Source of the DNA: PSRJ01 sp035948775
GTDB taxonomy: Bacteria > Acidobacteriota > Terriglobia > Bryobacterales > Bryobacteraceae
Assembly: GCA_035948775.1 (NCBI GenBank)
Contig: DASZIV010000090.1
Span: forward strand, 12,522-76,521
DNA length: 64,000 nt
Direction: 5' to 3'
A program made the translations under genes and the position numbers. Positions 43,159 through 51,532 of the stretch are shown piece by piece. The notes beneath the pieces were generated by a model. It was given only the letters and a program-made list of their open reading frames with translations. It was not told the DNA's origin and did no database searches. The stretch's first letter is position 1, and the number at the start of each line of letters is the position of its first letter.

Positions 43159-44937
43159 ATGAAGCACACGTTTGCGGTATCCATTGGAGGGGCCGCAGGG
43201 CAGGGTGTGGCGACTCCGGGTAATATCTTCGCCCGGATTTTCGCGCGACGCGGCCTGTACCTGAACGCCTACAATGCCTATCAATCGATCATTCGTGGCG
43301 GGCACACCTTTCTGACGATCCGCGTGGGTCCAGAGCCTGTTACCAACATGGGCGACAAGATCGACCTGTTGATCACGCTCAATCAAGACACTATGGACCG
43401 GCACCTCGGATTACTGGGTCCCGGCGCAGCAGTCATCTATAACGGAGACAACATCAAGCCGGGAACCGTGCCGGAAGGAGTCCGGTTATGCCCGTTGCCT
43501 GTTTCCGAGCTGTCGCGCAACAGTCGCAACAAGGTGGAACAGAACACGCTCGCGGTGGCCGCGGCAATCAACATGATGGGGATCGGGTTTCAGCCCCTGG
43601 AAGAAGTCCTGTCACAGCAGTTCAAGAAGAAGGGCGATGCGGTCGTGAATGAGAACGTCGAGGTAGCGCGAGCGGCGTATCAGCATGCGACGGCACATTT
43701 CCATCCCTTCGAGCGGCCGGTGCCTATGACCGACCATCCCAAAGCTGTACTTACGGGGAACATGGCCTTGGCGATGGGCGGCGCTGCCGCTGGAGTGAAG
43801 TTCTACTGTGCCTATCCGATGAGTCCGTCAACGGGCGTGCTGCACTGGATGGCGTCGCACGCACGCGAAGCCGGGATAATGGTGCGCCAGGTGGAAGACG
43901 AGATAGGCGTCATCAACATGGCGATCGGCGCCGCGCACGCGGGATGCCGCGCGATGTGCGCCACCTCAGGCGGCGGCTTCGCGCTGATGACCGAGGGACT
44001 CGGCATGTCGGCCATGATCGAGACCCCAGTGGTGGTGATCGACGTGCAGCGGGCGGGTCCATCCACCGGCGTCCCGACGAAGACCGAACAGGGCGATCTG
44101 TGGCAGATGCTCGGCGCGGGGCACGGCGATTATCCGAGAGTGATTGCCACGCCCGTCGACGTTGGTGACTGCTTTAAGCTCATTCCCGAAATGTTCAACC
44201 TGGTCGACAAGTTTCAGTGTCCGGGCATCGTGCTTACCGACCTACTGCTTTCCGAAGGCACGACGGGCCTGGATCCGGACGAGTTGAATTTCAAAGTTGA
44301 AATCGACCGAGGCGAGCTGATCACATCAGCGGACGAGAACGGCGCCAACAGCTACAAGCGCTACCTATTCACGGAAAGCGGAATCTCCCCGCGGGCTATT
44401 CCCGGCGTGCCCGGCCACATGCACACGGTCGCCACGGACGAACACCAGGAAGACGGCGTGCTGATCAGCGATGAATTCACCAACCCGATCAAACGCCGGG
44501 AAATGATGGAGAAGCGCCAACGGAAGATCGCGGGCATCGAGGCGGCGGTGTGGCCTCCCGAGCTGATAGGGTCGCCGGATGCTGACGTGACCTTAATCGG
44601 TTGGGGCTCCACCAAAGGCGTGATCGAAGAAGCCGTGGAGATGTTGAATGAAGAAGGCATCACCGCAAACCAGCTTCAGATCCGCTGGATCGTGCCGCTC
44701 CACGGCGAACGGATCGTGGGGATCCTGAAGAACGCGAAGCATACGATCATCGTCGAGAACAATTACAGCGGCCAGTTCGCACGTTATCTGCGCAGCGAGA
44801 CGAGTTTCGTACCAAGCGGGCACATCCGGAAGTACGATGGCGAGCCCTTCATGCCACATCACATCGTGGAGGCGGTAAAGGAACAACTGGCCGGGCGAAC
44901 CAAATTATCGGTTCCCATGCACGAAATCATGGTTTGA
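43159..44937 (+). CDS. 2-oxoacid:acceptor oxidoreductase, alpha subunit with fused gamma domain
   Basis: A 592-residue subunit. The N-terminal gamma-type domain has SIGGAAGQGVATPGNIFARI and QSIIRGGHTFLTIRVG. The alpha domain follows with FYCAYPMSPSTGVLHWM, RQVEDEIGVINMAIGAAHAG, ATSGGGFALMTEGLGMS and VDVQRAGPSTGVPTKTEQG. The C-terminal part has TLIGWGSTKGVIEEAVEML. The enzyme decarboxylates a 2-oxoacid (commonly 2-oxoglutarate) to its CoA ester and reduces ferredoxin. The start at 43159 is the Met right before the gamma-domain signature. The beta subunit starts 10 bases after this stop. Confidence 0.88.
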   Translation: MKHTFAVSIGGAAGQGVATPGNIFARIFARRGLYLNAYNAYQSIIRGGHTFLTIRVGPEPVTNMGDKIDLLITLNQDTMDRHLGLLGPGAAVIYNGDNIKPGTVPEGVRLCPLPVSELSRNSRNKVEQNTLAVAAAINMMGIGFQPLEEVLSQQFKKKGDAVVNENVEVARAAYQHATAHFHPFERPVPMTDHPKAVLTGNMALAMGGAAAGVKFYCAYPMSPSTGVLHWMASHAREAGIMVRQVEDEIGVINMAIGAAHAGCRAMCATSGGGFALMTEGLGMSAMIETPVVVIDVQRAGPSTGVPTKTEQGDLWQMLGAGHGDYPRVIATPVDVGDCFKLIPEMFNLVDKFQCPGIVLTDLLLSEGTTGLDPDELNFKVEIDRGELITSADENGANSYKRYLFTESGISPRAIPGVPGHMHTVATDEHQEDGVLISDEFTNPIKRREMMEKRQRKIAGIEAAVWPPELIGSPDADVTLIGWGSTKGVIEEAVEMLNEEGITANQLQIRWIVPLHGERIVGILKNAKHTIIVENNYSGQFARYLRSETSFVPSGHIRKYDGEPFMPHHIVEAVKEQLAGRTKLSVPMHEIMV

Positions 44938-44947
44938 GGAGAGGGAC

Positions 44948-45847
44948 ATGGCAACGACGACTCCTGGCTTGAAGCAAATAACGCTCCCCGAATTCAAAGG
45001 GAAGGTGGACCCCGACTGGTGTCCAGGGTGCGGTGATTTCGGCGTGCTGGCGGCGCTACAGAAGGCAGCCGTGGAGCTGCAGATCGAACCGCGCAATATC
45101 GTAACCATCAGCGGCATCGGTTGCTCCTCGAACTTGCCCGGATACATCAGCACCTACGGCATGCATACATTACATGGCCGCGCGCTGGCTGTGGCCACGG
45201 GTGTCAAGCTGGCCAATCACGCGCTTACCGTAGTGGTTACTGGAGGCGATGGCGACGGGTTCGGCATCGGCGGCAATCACTTCATCCACACAATGCGCCG
45301 AAACGTAGATCTGGTGTACCTGGCCATGGACAACCAGATCTACGGGCTGACCACCGGCCAGGTTTCGCCCACCAGCCGACTAGGGATGAAGACCAAGAGC
45401 ACGCCCTTTGGGAGCGTGGAGGGTCCCATCAATCCGATCTCACTGGCGCTGGCAGCGGGCGCGACCTTTATTGCACGTGGATTTAGCGGCGAGCAGAAAC
45501 ACCTGACGGACCTGATTAAGCAGGCGATCCAGCACAGAGGTTTCTCCTTCATCGACGTGTTCAGTCCCTGCGTCACTTATAACCACGACAATACTTACCC
45601 GTGGTTCAAGCAGCGTGTCAAGAAACTCGAAGACGATTCCTCCTACGACCCGGCGAATTGGCTCGCAGCGATGGAGAAGTCGCAGATCTGGGGCGAAGAG
45701 ATTCCGATCGGCAAGTTCTTTCAGCGCAGGGATCTTCCGGCGCTGCACGAGGCCGAGCCGATCCTCGACGACGGCGAACCGCTGGCGCATCGCAAATTGG
45801 GGATTCCGCCCGTGGTCGCAACGGAGTTCATCGCGGAATTGATGTAA
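44948..45847 (+). CDS. 2-oxoacid:acceptor oxidoreductase, beta subunit
   Basis: A 299-residue subunit carrying thiamine diphosphate and a 4Fe-4S cluster. DPDWCPGCGDFGVL (Cys about 25 and 28), SGIGCSSNLPGY and FSPCVTYNHDN provide the four family cysteines. The ThDP-magnesium motif reads GGDGDGFGIGGNHF, then RNVDLVYLAMDNQIYG. It forms a heterodimer with the preceding subunit. A ribosome site GAGGAGAGGG precedes the ATG. A flavoprotein gene 46333 downstream could pass electrons onward. Confidence 0.9.
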   Translation: MATTTPGLKQITLPEFKGKVDPDWCPGCGDFGVLAALQKAAVELQIEPRNIVTISGIGCSSNLPGYISTYGMHTLHGRALAVATGVKLANHALTVVVTGGDGDGFGIGGNHFIHTMRRNVDLVYLAMDNQIYGLTTGQVSPTSRLGMKTKSTPFGSVEGPINPISLALAAGATFIARGFSGEQKHLTDLIKQAIQHRGFSFIDVFSPCVTYNHDNTYPWFKQRVKKLEDDSSYDPANWLAAMEKSQIWGEEIPIGKFFQRRDLPALHEAEPILDDGEPLAHRKLGIPPVVATEFIAELM

Positions 45848-45981
45848 CCGACGCCGGCTACAACCCTGCCTTCATGGTCTGGGCTGAAAACCGGAGTTAG
45901 TAGAATTAACCCTCGCCCGCGAGGGCGGGTCATCAGCTACGCCTTCAAGTGCGGAGGAGCAGCAAGGAACGGAGACGCGCA

Positions 45982-46230
45982 ATGATCCAAGACGATCTCG
46001 CGCAGATTGCCGAGGAACTCCGAAAGCTCGGCGTGGACGCATCTTATGAAGTCTTGTACGGTCCCCATGGGGGTTTGGAAGGGTTAGACGTCGGCGAGGA
46101 CTTCTTCCCGCTGTGGGAACTCACTCTCCACGAAAATCAAGAGGCGCTGGAGAGATTCGATTTCGCCGCGATCAAGGCTCGCCGGCATCCAAATTGGTCC
46201 GTGGAACCGCCCAAGCGCGCACATGCATGA
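45982..46230 (+). CDS. Small conserved-looking hypothetical protein
   Basis: An 82-residue acidic protein: MIQDDLAQIAEELRKLGVD, ASYEVLYGPHGGLEGLDVG, EDFFPLWELTLHENQEALE and RFDFAAIKARRHPNWSVEPP. No signal peptide or membrane helix. I do not recognise a family. It lies between the oxidoreductase subunits and the flavoprotein, in the same direction, with AAGGAACGGAG upstream of the ATG. A role with these redox enzymes is only positional. Confidence 0.5.
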   Translation: MIQDDLAQIAEELRKLGVDASYEVLYGPHGGLEGLDVGEDFFPLWELTLHENQEALERFDFAAIKARRHPNWSVEPPKRAHA

Positions 46231-46332
46231 GACGGCGATAGGGTCTTCTGAGACGGATGGTTGACAAGTTCCGCTAAGCCATCCGTAACGGGACTCCATT
46301 CATCGTCAAATGTAGGGGAGTACTAACTCTAA

Positions 46333-47688
46333 ATGTCCGCCAACGGACGACAACATTTCGTTGCCATTATCGGAGGGGCGATTGCGGGGTCCGTGGCCGC
46401 GGAGATACTGGCCGCCCGTGGTACGCGCGTGGCGGTCATTGAACAGAATAAAAGGCCCTACGGAAAGATTGAAGATGGCTTACCGCGCTGGCATGTGGAG
46501 CAGCGCAGGCAAGAGTACACCAGGATCGACACCCGGCTGAAAAGACCAGGTGTTCTCTATGTACCTTCGACCAAACTTGGCCGCGACCTGGAGTTTCAGG
46601 ACCTGTGTAATTGGGGTTTTTCAGCAGTAATCCTCGCAAATGGGGCCTGGCGCGACAGAGAGTTAGGCATACCCGGGGCGGATCAATTTGTGGGTAAGGG
46701 GCTGATATACCAGAACCCGTTCATCTACTGGTACAACCATAGGCATGAAAAGGGCTATGTGGGACCGCATTACGATGCCCCGGATGAAGCGCTAGTGGTG
46801 GGTGGCGGGCTGGCATCGATCGACGTGGTGAAGATCCTGCAACTCGAAAACTACGAACGCGCCATGAAAGCCCGTGGTCTGGCGACCAGCATGCACGAGC
46901 TTGAACGAAAAGGCATCCCGGCGGTCTGTAAGATGCATGGCATTCAGCCCGAGGAATTCGGCGTGAAGGGCTGCCTCCTGATTTATCGCAGGCGGGAGCA
47001 GGACATGCCGCTGGCCCAGCCGCAAGAAAACGCCACTCCGGAGCAGATTGCGAAAACCGAGTCCATCCGCCAGAAGATGCTGCGTCTGGCGCGAGAGAAA
47101 TATTTATTTCGAGTTCAGGATCGCAGAGTGCCCGTCGGACTCGTCCTGGAGGATGGGCTACTGGCCGGTCTCAAAGTGGCGGCGACCAGAGTGGAAGGCC
47201 GAAGAGCGGAACCGATACCCGGTTCGGAGCACAGTCTGCGGGCCCCGCTGGTTGTTTCTTCCATTGGGTCTGTGCCGGAAATCATTCCGGGCATCACCAG
47301 GAAGGGGGAATACTACACCTTTAAGGAGGATGTTCTTCCCCAGTACACCGGTTGCGACCGCGTATTCGGAGTGGGGAACGTCGTCACCGGACAGGGCAAC
47401 ATTCGCGCTTCACTCGTCCACAGCCAGGAAGTAACCACCCAACTCGTGGAAAATTACATTGGCGTAGGGACCGGCGCCGCCGACTATGTTGCCCTGTATG
47501 CGGCTGCCGAAGCTCAGGGGGCCGCACAGGCCAAGGCAGTGGAGGAGCGCATCAAGAGCCTGCCTGCGCTTTCTGAAAGTGAAATTGCCGCGCTTGAACA
47601 ACGCATTTGCAGTCTTCAGGAGCGAGCGGGCTACACCGCCGATTACGACTCCTGGATCAGACAGGAAACGCCACCGGATCTAGAATAG
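46333..47688 (+). CDS. FAD-dependent oxidoreductase of the glutamate synthase small-chain/FNR type
   Basis: A 451-residue flavoprotein. The N-terminal dinucleotide fold reads FVAIIGGAIAGSVAAEILAA with VAVIEQNKRPYGKIEDGLP, and a second fold EALVVGGGLASIDVVKILQL binds the pyridine nucleotide. FGVGNVVTGQGNIRASLVHS is the FAD-end motif seen in ferredoxin:NADP reductases and glutamate synthase beta subunits. The usual N-terminal Cys-rich iron-sulfur domain is missing. It lies directly downstream of the 2-oxoacid oxidoreductase, suggesting that it links reduced ferredoxin to NADP(H). A C-terminal helical tail (about 400-451) is extra. Confidence 0.78.
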   Translation: MSANGRQHFVAIIGGAIAGSVAAEILAARGTRVAVIEQNKRPYGKIEDGLPRWHVEQRRQEYTRIDTRLKRPGVLYVPSTKLGRDLEFQDLCNWGFSAVILANGAWRDRELGIPGADQFVGKGLIYQNPFIYWYNHRHEKGYVGPHYDAPDEALVVGGGLASIDVVKILQLENYERAMKARGLATSMHELERKGIPAVCKMHGIQPEEFGVKGCLLIYRRREQDMPLAQPQENATPEQIAKTESIRQKMLRLAREKYLFRVQDRRVPVGLVLEDGLLAGLKVAATRVEGRRAEPIPGSEHSLRAPLVVSSIGSVPEIIPGITRKGEYYTFKEDVLPQYTGCDRVFGVGNVVTGQGNIRASLVHSQEVTTQLVENYIGVGTGAADYVALYAAAEAQGAAQAKAVEERIKSLPALSESEIAALEQRICSLQERAGYTADYDSWIRQETPPDLE

Positions 47689-47841
47689 CCTTCCTCCGGC
47701 CTACCATTTTTTATACACGGCGTGCTCCTCGCTCGCTTGAATTTGCTCTTAGGGGGCGCCTTCCATTTTCCTGTATCATCTAGGGACCCGGAAGCCCCGC
47801 ATGGAGTCCCAGAGTTCACTCAATTCAGAAGAGGTCATTCA

Positions 47842-48570
47842 ATGTCGACATATGTCTTGGTCCACGGAGCGTGGCACGGTAGTTGGTGCTGGAAGCGAGT
47901 CCGCAAAGCGCTCCAGGCGCGTGGGCATGAAGTGTTCACGCCCACTCTGACGGGTATTGCGGAGCGCTCGCATCTGCTGTCTCCGCCGGTAGACCTGGAA
48001 ACGCATGTCGCTGATGTGATCAACCTCATCCGCTGGGAAGAACTCTCGGACGTTGTGTTGTGCGGCCATTCCTACGGAGGCTGCGTGATCAGCGGCGTGG
48101 CCGATCGCATCCCAGACCGAATTGCCTCGCTAGTCTATCTCGATGCGTTCGTTCTGGAGAACGGCCAAAGCCTTCACGATACGCTTCCGGCGGCGATGAA
48201 CCAAGCGCAAATCGAAGGGGCGCGGCAAGTTGGAGATGGCTGGAAGGTGCCGCCGATTCCTGCCGGAGTGTTCAGCGTCAACGCCGAAGATCGCGATTGG
48301 GTGGACCGGCAGTGCACTATGCAACCGCTCGCCACTTTTCAGCAAAAGCTCCGCTTGACAGGAGCGATCAACCGGATTGCAAACGTAACCTTCATCCTGG
48401 CGAGCGGATGGGGCCCCTCTCCGTTCCCGCCGTTCTACGAACAAGCCAAAGCCAAGGGTTGGAACACTCTCACCCTAGAGTGCGGCCATGACGTAATACT
48501 GGACATGCCGGAAGCGCTGACTCAGGAGTTGCTGGCAATCTCATCGCGGAGCGCTGCCTCGGCAGATTGA
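47842..48570 (+). CDS. Alpha/beta hydrolase (esterase/hydroxynitrile lyase-like)
   Basis: A 242-residue cytoplasmic hydrolase. YVLVHGAWHGSWCWKRV gives the oxyanion strand, VVLCGHSYGGCVISG holds the nucleophile Ser, and LECGHDVILDMPEAL holds the catalytic His. This pattern places it with the salicylate esterase / hydroxynitrile lyase-like group of small esterases; substrate unknown. The start at 47842 precedes the conserved strand and follows a GAGG ribosome site; upstream residues show no similarity. Confidence 0.85.
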   Translation: MSTYVLVHGAWHGSWCWKRVRKALQARGHEVFTPTLTGIAERSHLLSPPVDLETHVADVINLIRWEELSDVVLCGHSYGGCVISGVADRIPDRIASLVYLDAFVLENGQSLHDTLPAAMNQAQIEGARQVGDGWKVPPIPAGVFSVNAEDRDWVDRQCTMQPLATFQQKLRLTGAINRIANVTFILASGWGPSPFPPFYEQAKAKGWNTLTLECGHDVILDMPEALTQELLAISSRSAASAD

Positions 48571-48801
48571 ACCACCGCGTCTCGGAGCCCTAGTCGGCCT
48601 CGGTAACGTTTGGAATCATACAACAAGAAACTTCGAACGTTCTGCAGAGAACAACCGGCTCACCACCACGTGTCCACCATAACGTCCCGCTCGCCGGAGT
48701 GACTTTCCCATGGCAGGCAACCTGCCCATAGATATACGAGTGGAAACCTTCGTTGGAGTCCACTCAGATGTACGGAAGTCAACAAGGAAAGGAACTATTC
48801 C

Positions 48802-49503
48802 ATGAGATCGGATCCACTTCGCTGGCGAGCGGTATTCGCCGCAGTTTGCGGCATCGCGGTCGCAACGGGCGTGGTCGTATACCGTGCCCAAGCAGACGAA
48901 TGGGACAAGAAAACCATTCTTACGGTGAATCAGCCCATCCAGGTAAGAGACAGGCTCCTCGAACCCGGTCAGTACGTGTTCAAGCTTCTCGACTCCCAAT
49001 CCAACCGGCACATCGTTCAGATCTTCAATAGCGATCAGAGTCGGCTGGTCGACACCATTATGGCGATTCCGAACTATCGGTTACAGCCCACTGGAGACTC
49101 CCGGTTTGCTTTTTGGGAAACCCCCAGAGGGAGTGCAAGGGCCTTGCGAGCGTGGTTCTATCCTGGCGACAACTTCGGTCAGGAGTTCCCGTACCCGAAG
49201 CACCTTGCGACCATAGAAACCGCGAGTGTCACAACTGCGGCTCCGCCACCCCCGGCGCCACAGCCTCAAGCAGAGACTCCCCCTACGCCGGAGCCTCAAG
49301 CAACTGTTAAAGAGCCAGAACCGCAGCAGCCTGTGGAGATAGCGCAGAATGCTCCGCCTCCAACAGCAGCTCCCGCGCCTGAACCACCCGCACAGGAGCC
49401 ACCAACGCTGCCGAAGACTGCCAGCCCCTATCCTATGATTGGACTGTCGGGCCTCTTCTCGCTCGGCATCTATGGTCTGCTTCGGCTAAAGCGGTCGGCC
49501 TGA
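48802..49503 (+). CDS. Secreted protein with C-terminal LPKTA sorting signal
   Basis: A 233-residue exported protein. The N-terminal helix (VFAAVCGIAVATGVVV, ending QADEWDKKT) is a signal peptide. Residues 33-137 form a beta-rich domain (LTVNQPIQVRDRLLEPGQY) found in other acidobacterial secreted proteins. Residues 145-202 are a proline/glutamate-rich linker. The C-terminus is a textbook cell-wall sorting signal: LPKTA at 203-207, a hydrophobic stretch about 210-227 and a basic tail (RLKRSA). LPxTA is preferred by class D sortases, and a class D-like sortase lies two genes downstream. It is the presumed sortase substrate. Confidence 0.75.
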   Translation: MRSDPLRWRAVFAAVCGIAVATGVVVYRAQADEWDKKTILTVNQPIQVRDRLLEPGQYVFKLLDSQSNRHIVQIFNSDQSRLVDTIMAIPNYRLQPTGDSRFAFWETPRGSARALRAWFYPGDNFGQEFPYPKHLATIETASVTTAAPPPPAPQPQAETPPTPEPQATVKEPEPQQPVEIAQNAPPPTAAPAPEPPAQEPPTLPKTASPYPMIGLSGLFSLGIYGLLRLKRSA

Positions 49504-49530
49504 ACTTGATCGGCCAACTCCCGCAAGAGA

Positions 49531-50460
49531 ATGAAACGGCGCTCGCCAATTCGCAATCGTGTGGTTGCCGGCGCCGTTTCTTCACTTCTTCTGCTCGGCC
49601 TCCGCGGCGACGTTAAGCCTCCGGGGTACACCATCCGCACCGACGTGCGCCTGGTGCTTCTGGATGTAGCCGTGAGGAATGGGGCTGGGGGCTTCGTGGC
49701 TGGTTTATCGAAAGACCAGTTCCACGTCACGGAAAATGACCGGCCTCAGCCGATTACGGTCTTTGCGACCGACGATGTGCCCGTGACTGTCGGCATCCTG
49801 GTAGATGAGAGCCGCAGCATGACGCCGAAACGCGCTGAGGTTTTATCTGCGGCACAAACTTTCATTCGGGAAAGCAATCCAAAGGACGAGATCTTCGTTC
49901 TGAACTTCAATGACCGGGTGATGCGCGGATTGCCCGAGGGTGTGCCCTTTTCGGATAACGTCGACCAATTGCGCGCCGCTCTCTACCGCGGAATCCCGCA
50001 AGGAAGAACGGCCTTGAACGACGCAATTGTGGCTGGCTTGAAACAACTGCAAGAGGGAAAGCGCGACAAGAAAACCCTAATCGTCATCAGTGATGGAGGC
50101 GACAATGCGAGCCAGTACAAGCGCCGTGACATGTTCGACCTGGTGGAAACTAGCAGCGCAACCATTTACACAATCGGCTTGGCTGATGCCGACGACCCGG
50201 ACCGCGATGCGGGCCTCCTCAAGGCTCTCGCCAGGATCAGCGGGGGCACTGCCTACTTCCCGGAGAGTCTCGAGCGTATGGTGCCGGTGTGCGAAGCAAT
50301 CGCCAAGGAAATTCGGATACGCTATACCATCGGTTATCCCGCCCCATCCGACAGTGGCTCTTCTCTGCGCCACATTCACGTGCGCGTCGCAGCTCCGGGT
50401 CGCGGCAGGTTAACGGCGCATACTCGCACCAGCTATCGTTATGAGGACATCGCGAAGTAA
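49531..50460 (+). CDS. VWFA-domain protein of the acidobacterial type
   Basis: A 309-residue exported protein. After a signal-like N-terminus (VVAGAVSSLLLLGLRG) comes a beta domain with VRLVLLDVAVRNGAGGFVAG (typical of the acidobacterial VWFA-related family) and FHVTENDRPQPITVFA. The von Willebrand A domain has the MIDAS motif DESRSM (DxSxS) and later GGTAYFPES. VWFA domains usually bind protein partners through a metal. Spacing is tight: 27 bases after the LPKTA protein gene, and it overlaps the sortase gene by 20 bases, so all three are probably one operon. Confidence 0.82.
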   Translation: MKRRSPIRNRVVAGAVSSLLLLGLRGDVKPPGYTIRTDVRLVLLDVAVRNGAGGFVAGLSKDQFHVTENDRPQPITVFATDDVPVTVGILVDESRSMTPKRAEVLSAAQTFIRESNPKDEIFVLNFNDRVMRGLPEGVPFSDNVDQLRAALYRGIPQGRTALNDAIVAGLKQLQEGKRDKKTLIVISDGGDNASQYKRRDMFDLVETSSATIYTIGLADADDPDRDAGLLKALARISGGTAYFPESLERMVPVCEAIAKEIRIRYTIGYPAPSDSGSSLRHIHVRVAAPGRGRLTAHTRTSYRYEDIAK

Positions 50461-51532
50461 GCGTAGATTCCGGCGATGGGCCGAAAGACTCCTGCTGGTC
50501 GCGGGGCTGGGGGCTATCGGTGTGTGGGCGGGATCGTACGCGTGCAGTGCGATCTTCCAAAGCTGGGAGAATTATGTCTTTGAACAGCATATGCAAGCCG
50601 GTTCGGCAACACTGAGCCAATACCTCGCGGAAAAAGAGGATCACGTTCTCGAGACGATCAAGGGCTGGTGCGGAATTCGTACCGCAGCACAGCCGACCCC
50701 TCCCCAACCCCGACTCCTTCCGAACCCGGCACGGCCACGCGTCATCGGGCCTGACGGTCTGGTCGGGCGCCTCGCGATCCCCCGGTTGCACATGCGTGCC
50801 ATCGTTCGGGAAGGGGCCAGTGAAGGCATCCTAAGTTTGGGTGTCGGGCACATACCCGGCACGGCATTGCCGGGCCAGGGGGGCAATGTCGGTCTGGCCG
50901 GACACCGCGACACAATGTTTCGGGGGCTCCGTAAGATTGGAAAAAATGACTTGATTCAGTTTGAGACTCTTGCCGGAAATTACACCTATCAGGTCGAGAG
51001 TACCCAGATCGTGAAGCCGAGTACGGTCAGTGTCTTAAGCCCGGGTTCGCATGACGAGCTCACACTGGTCACCTGTTACCCTTTTTACTATGTCGGCTCC
51101 GCACCTGACCGCTTTATAGTGAAGGCACGACAAGTGTCCCAGAACTCACATCCGCCTGTGGTTTCTGAAATCAAACAGGAAGTAAATACGCCAATGCCTA
51201 ACCAGGCCCATGAGGTCACTGACCCGCACCGGCGCGTTCGAGAAGACAGAAGCCGCTCCGAGAGTGGAGTGACTTTCCAGGTGAGTGAGGGCCATAGCCG
51301 GACACTGGCTCCCGGCATCTCGTTCGGTTTATCTTGGACCGACGCGAGTCGTCACCGGGTCAATGGCTGGATGTGGATCATGCCAGACCGGCGCACCATC
51401 TGGCTGAAGAACCAGGATGCTCGCGAGCCGATCGTTTTCTATTCTCGTCAAGATGGCAAGAGACGAGAGTTGCTGATCACAAGCGTCAGCCGTAGTTCAG
51501 TTACGGGACGTCTTCTACTGCCTGCTATTTAA
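50441..51532 (+). CDS. Class D-like sortase with C-terminal extension
   Basis: A 363-residue transpeptidase. An N-terminal membrane helix (RLLLVAGLGAIGVWAGSY) anchors it. The sortase barrel carries the catalytic triad: GLAGHRDTMF (His 155), TLVTCYPF (Cys 212, TLxTC motif) and PDRFIVKARQV (Arg 224). LGRL-type entry reads GLVGRLAIPRLHMRAIVREG. Residues about 235-363 are an additional soluble domain not usual for sortases. It should cleave LPxTA-type signals and attach proteins to an amine of the envelope. Its 5' end overlaps the VWFA gene, and its 3' end overlaps the convergent sulfite-oxidase gene by 8 bases. Confidence 0.85.
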   Translation: MRTSRSKRRFRRWAERLLLVAGLGAIGVWAGSYACSAIFQSWENYVFEQHMQAGSATLSQYLAEKEDHVLETIKGWCGIRTAAQPTPPQPRLLPNPARPRVIGPDGLVGRLAIPRLHMRAIVREGASEGILSLGVGHIPGTALPGQGGNVGLAGHRDTMFRGLRKIGKNDLIQFETLAGNYTYQVESTQIVKPSTVSVLSPGSHDELTLVTCYPFYYVGSAPDRFIVKARQVSQNSHPPVVSEIKQEVNTPMPNQAHEVTDPHRRVREDRSRSESGVTFQVSEGHSRTLAPGISFGLSWTDASRHRVNGWMWIMPDRRTIWLKNQDAREPIVFYSRQDGKRRELLITSVSRSSVTGRLLLPAI

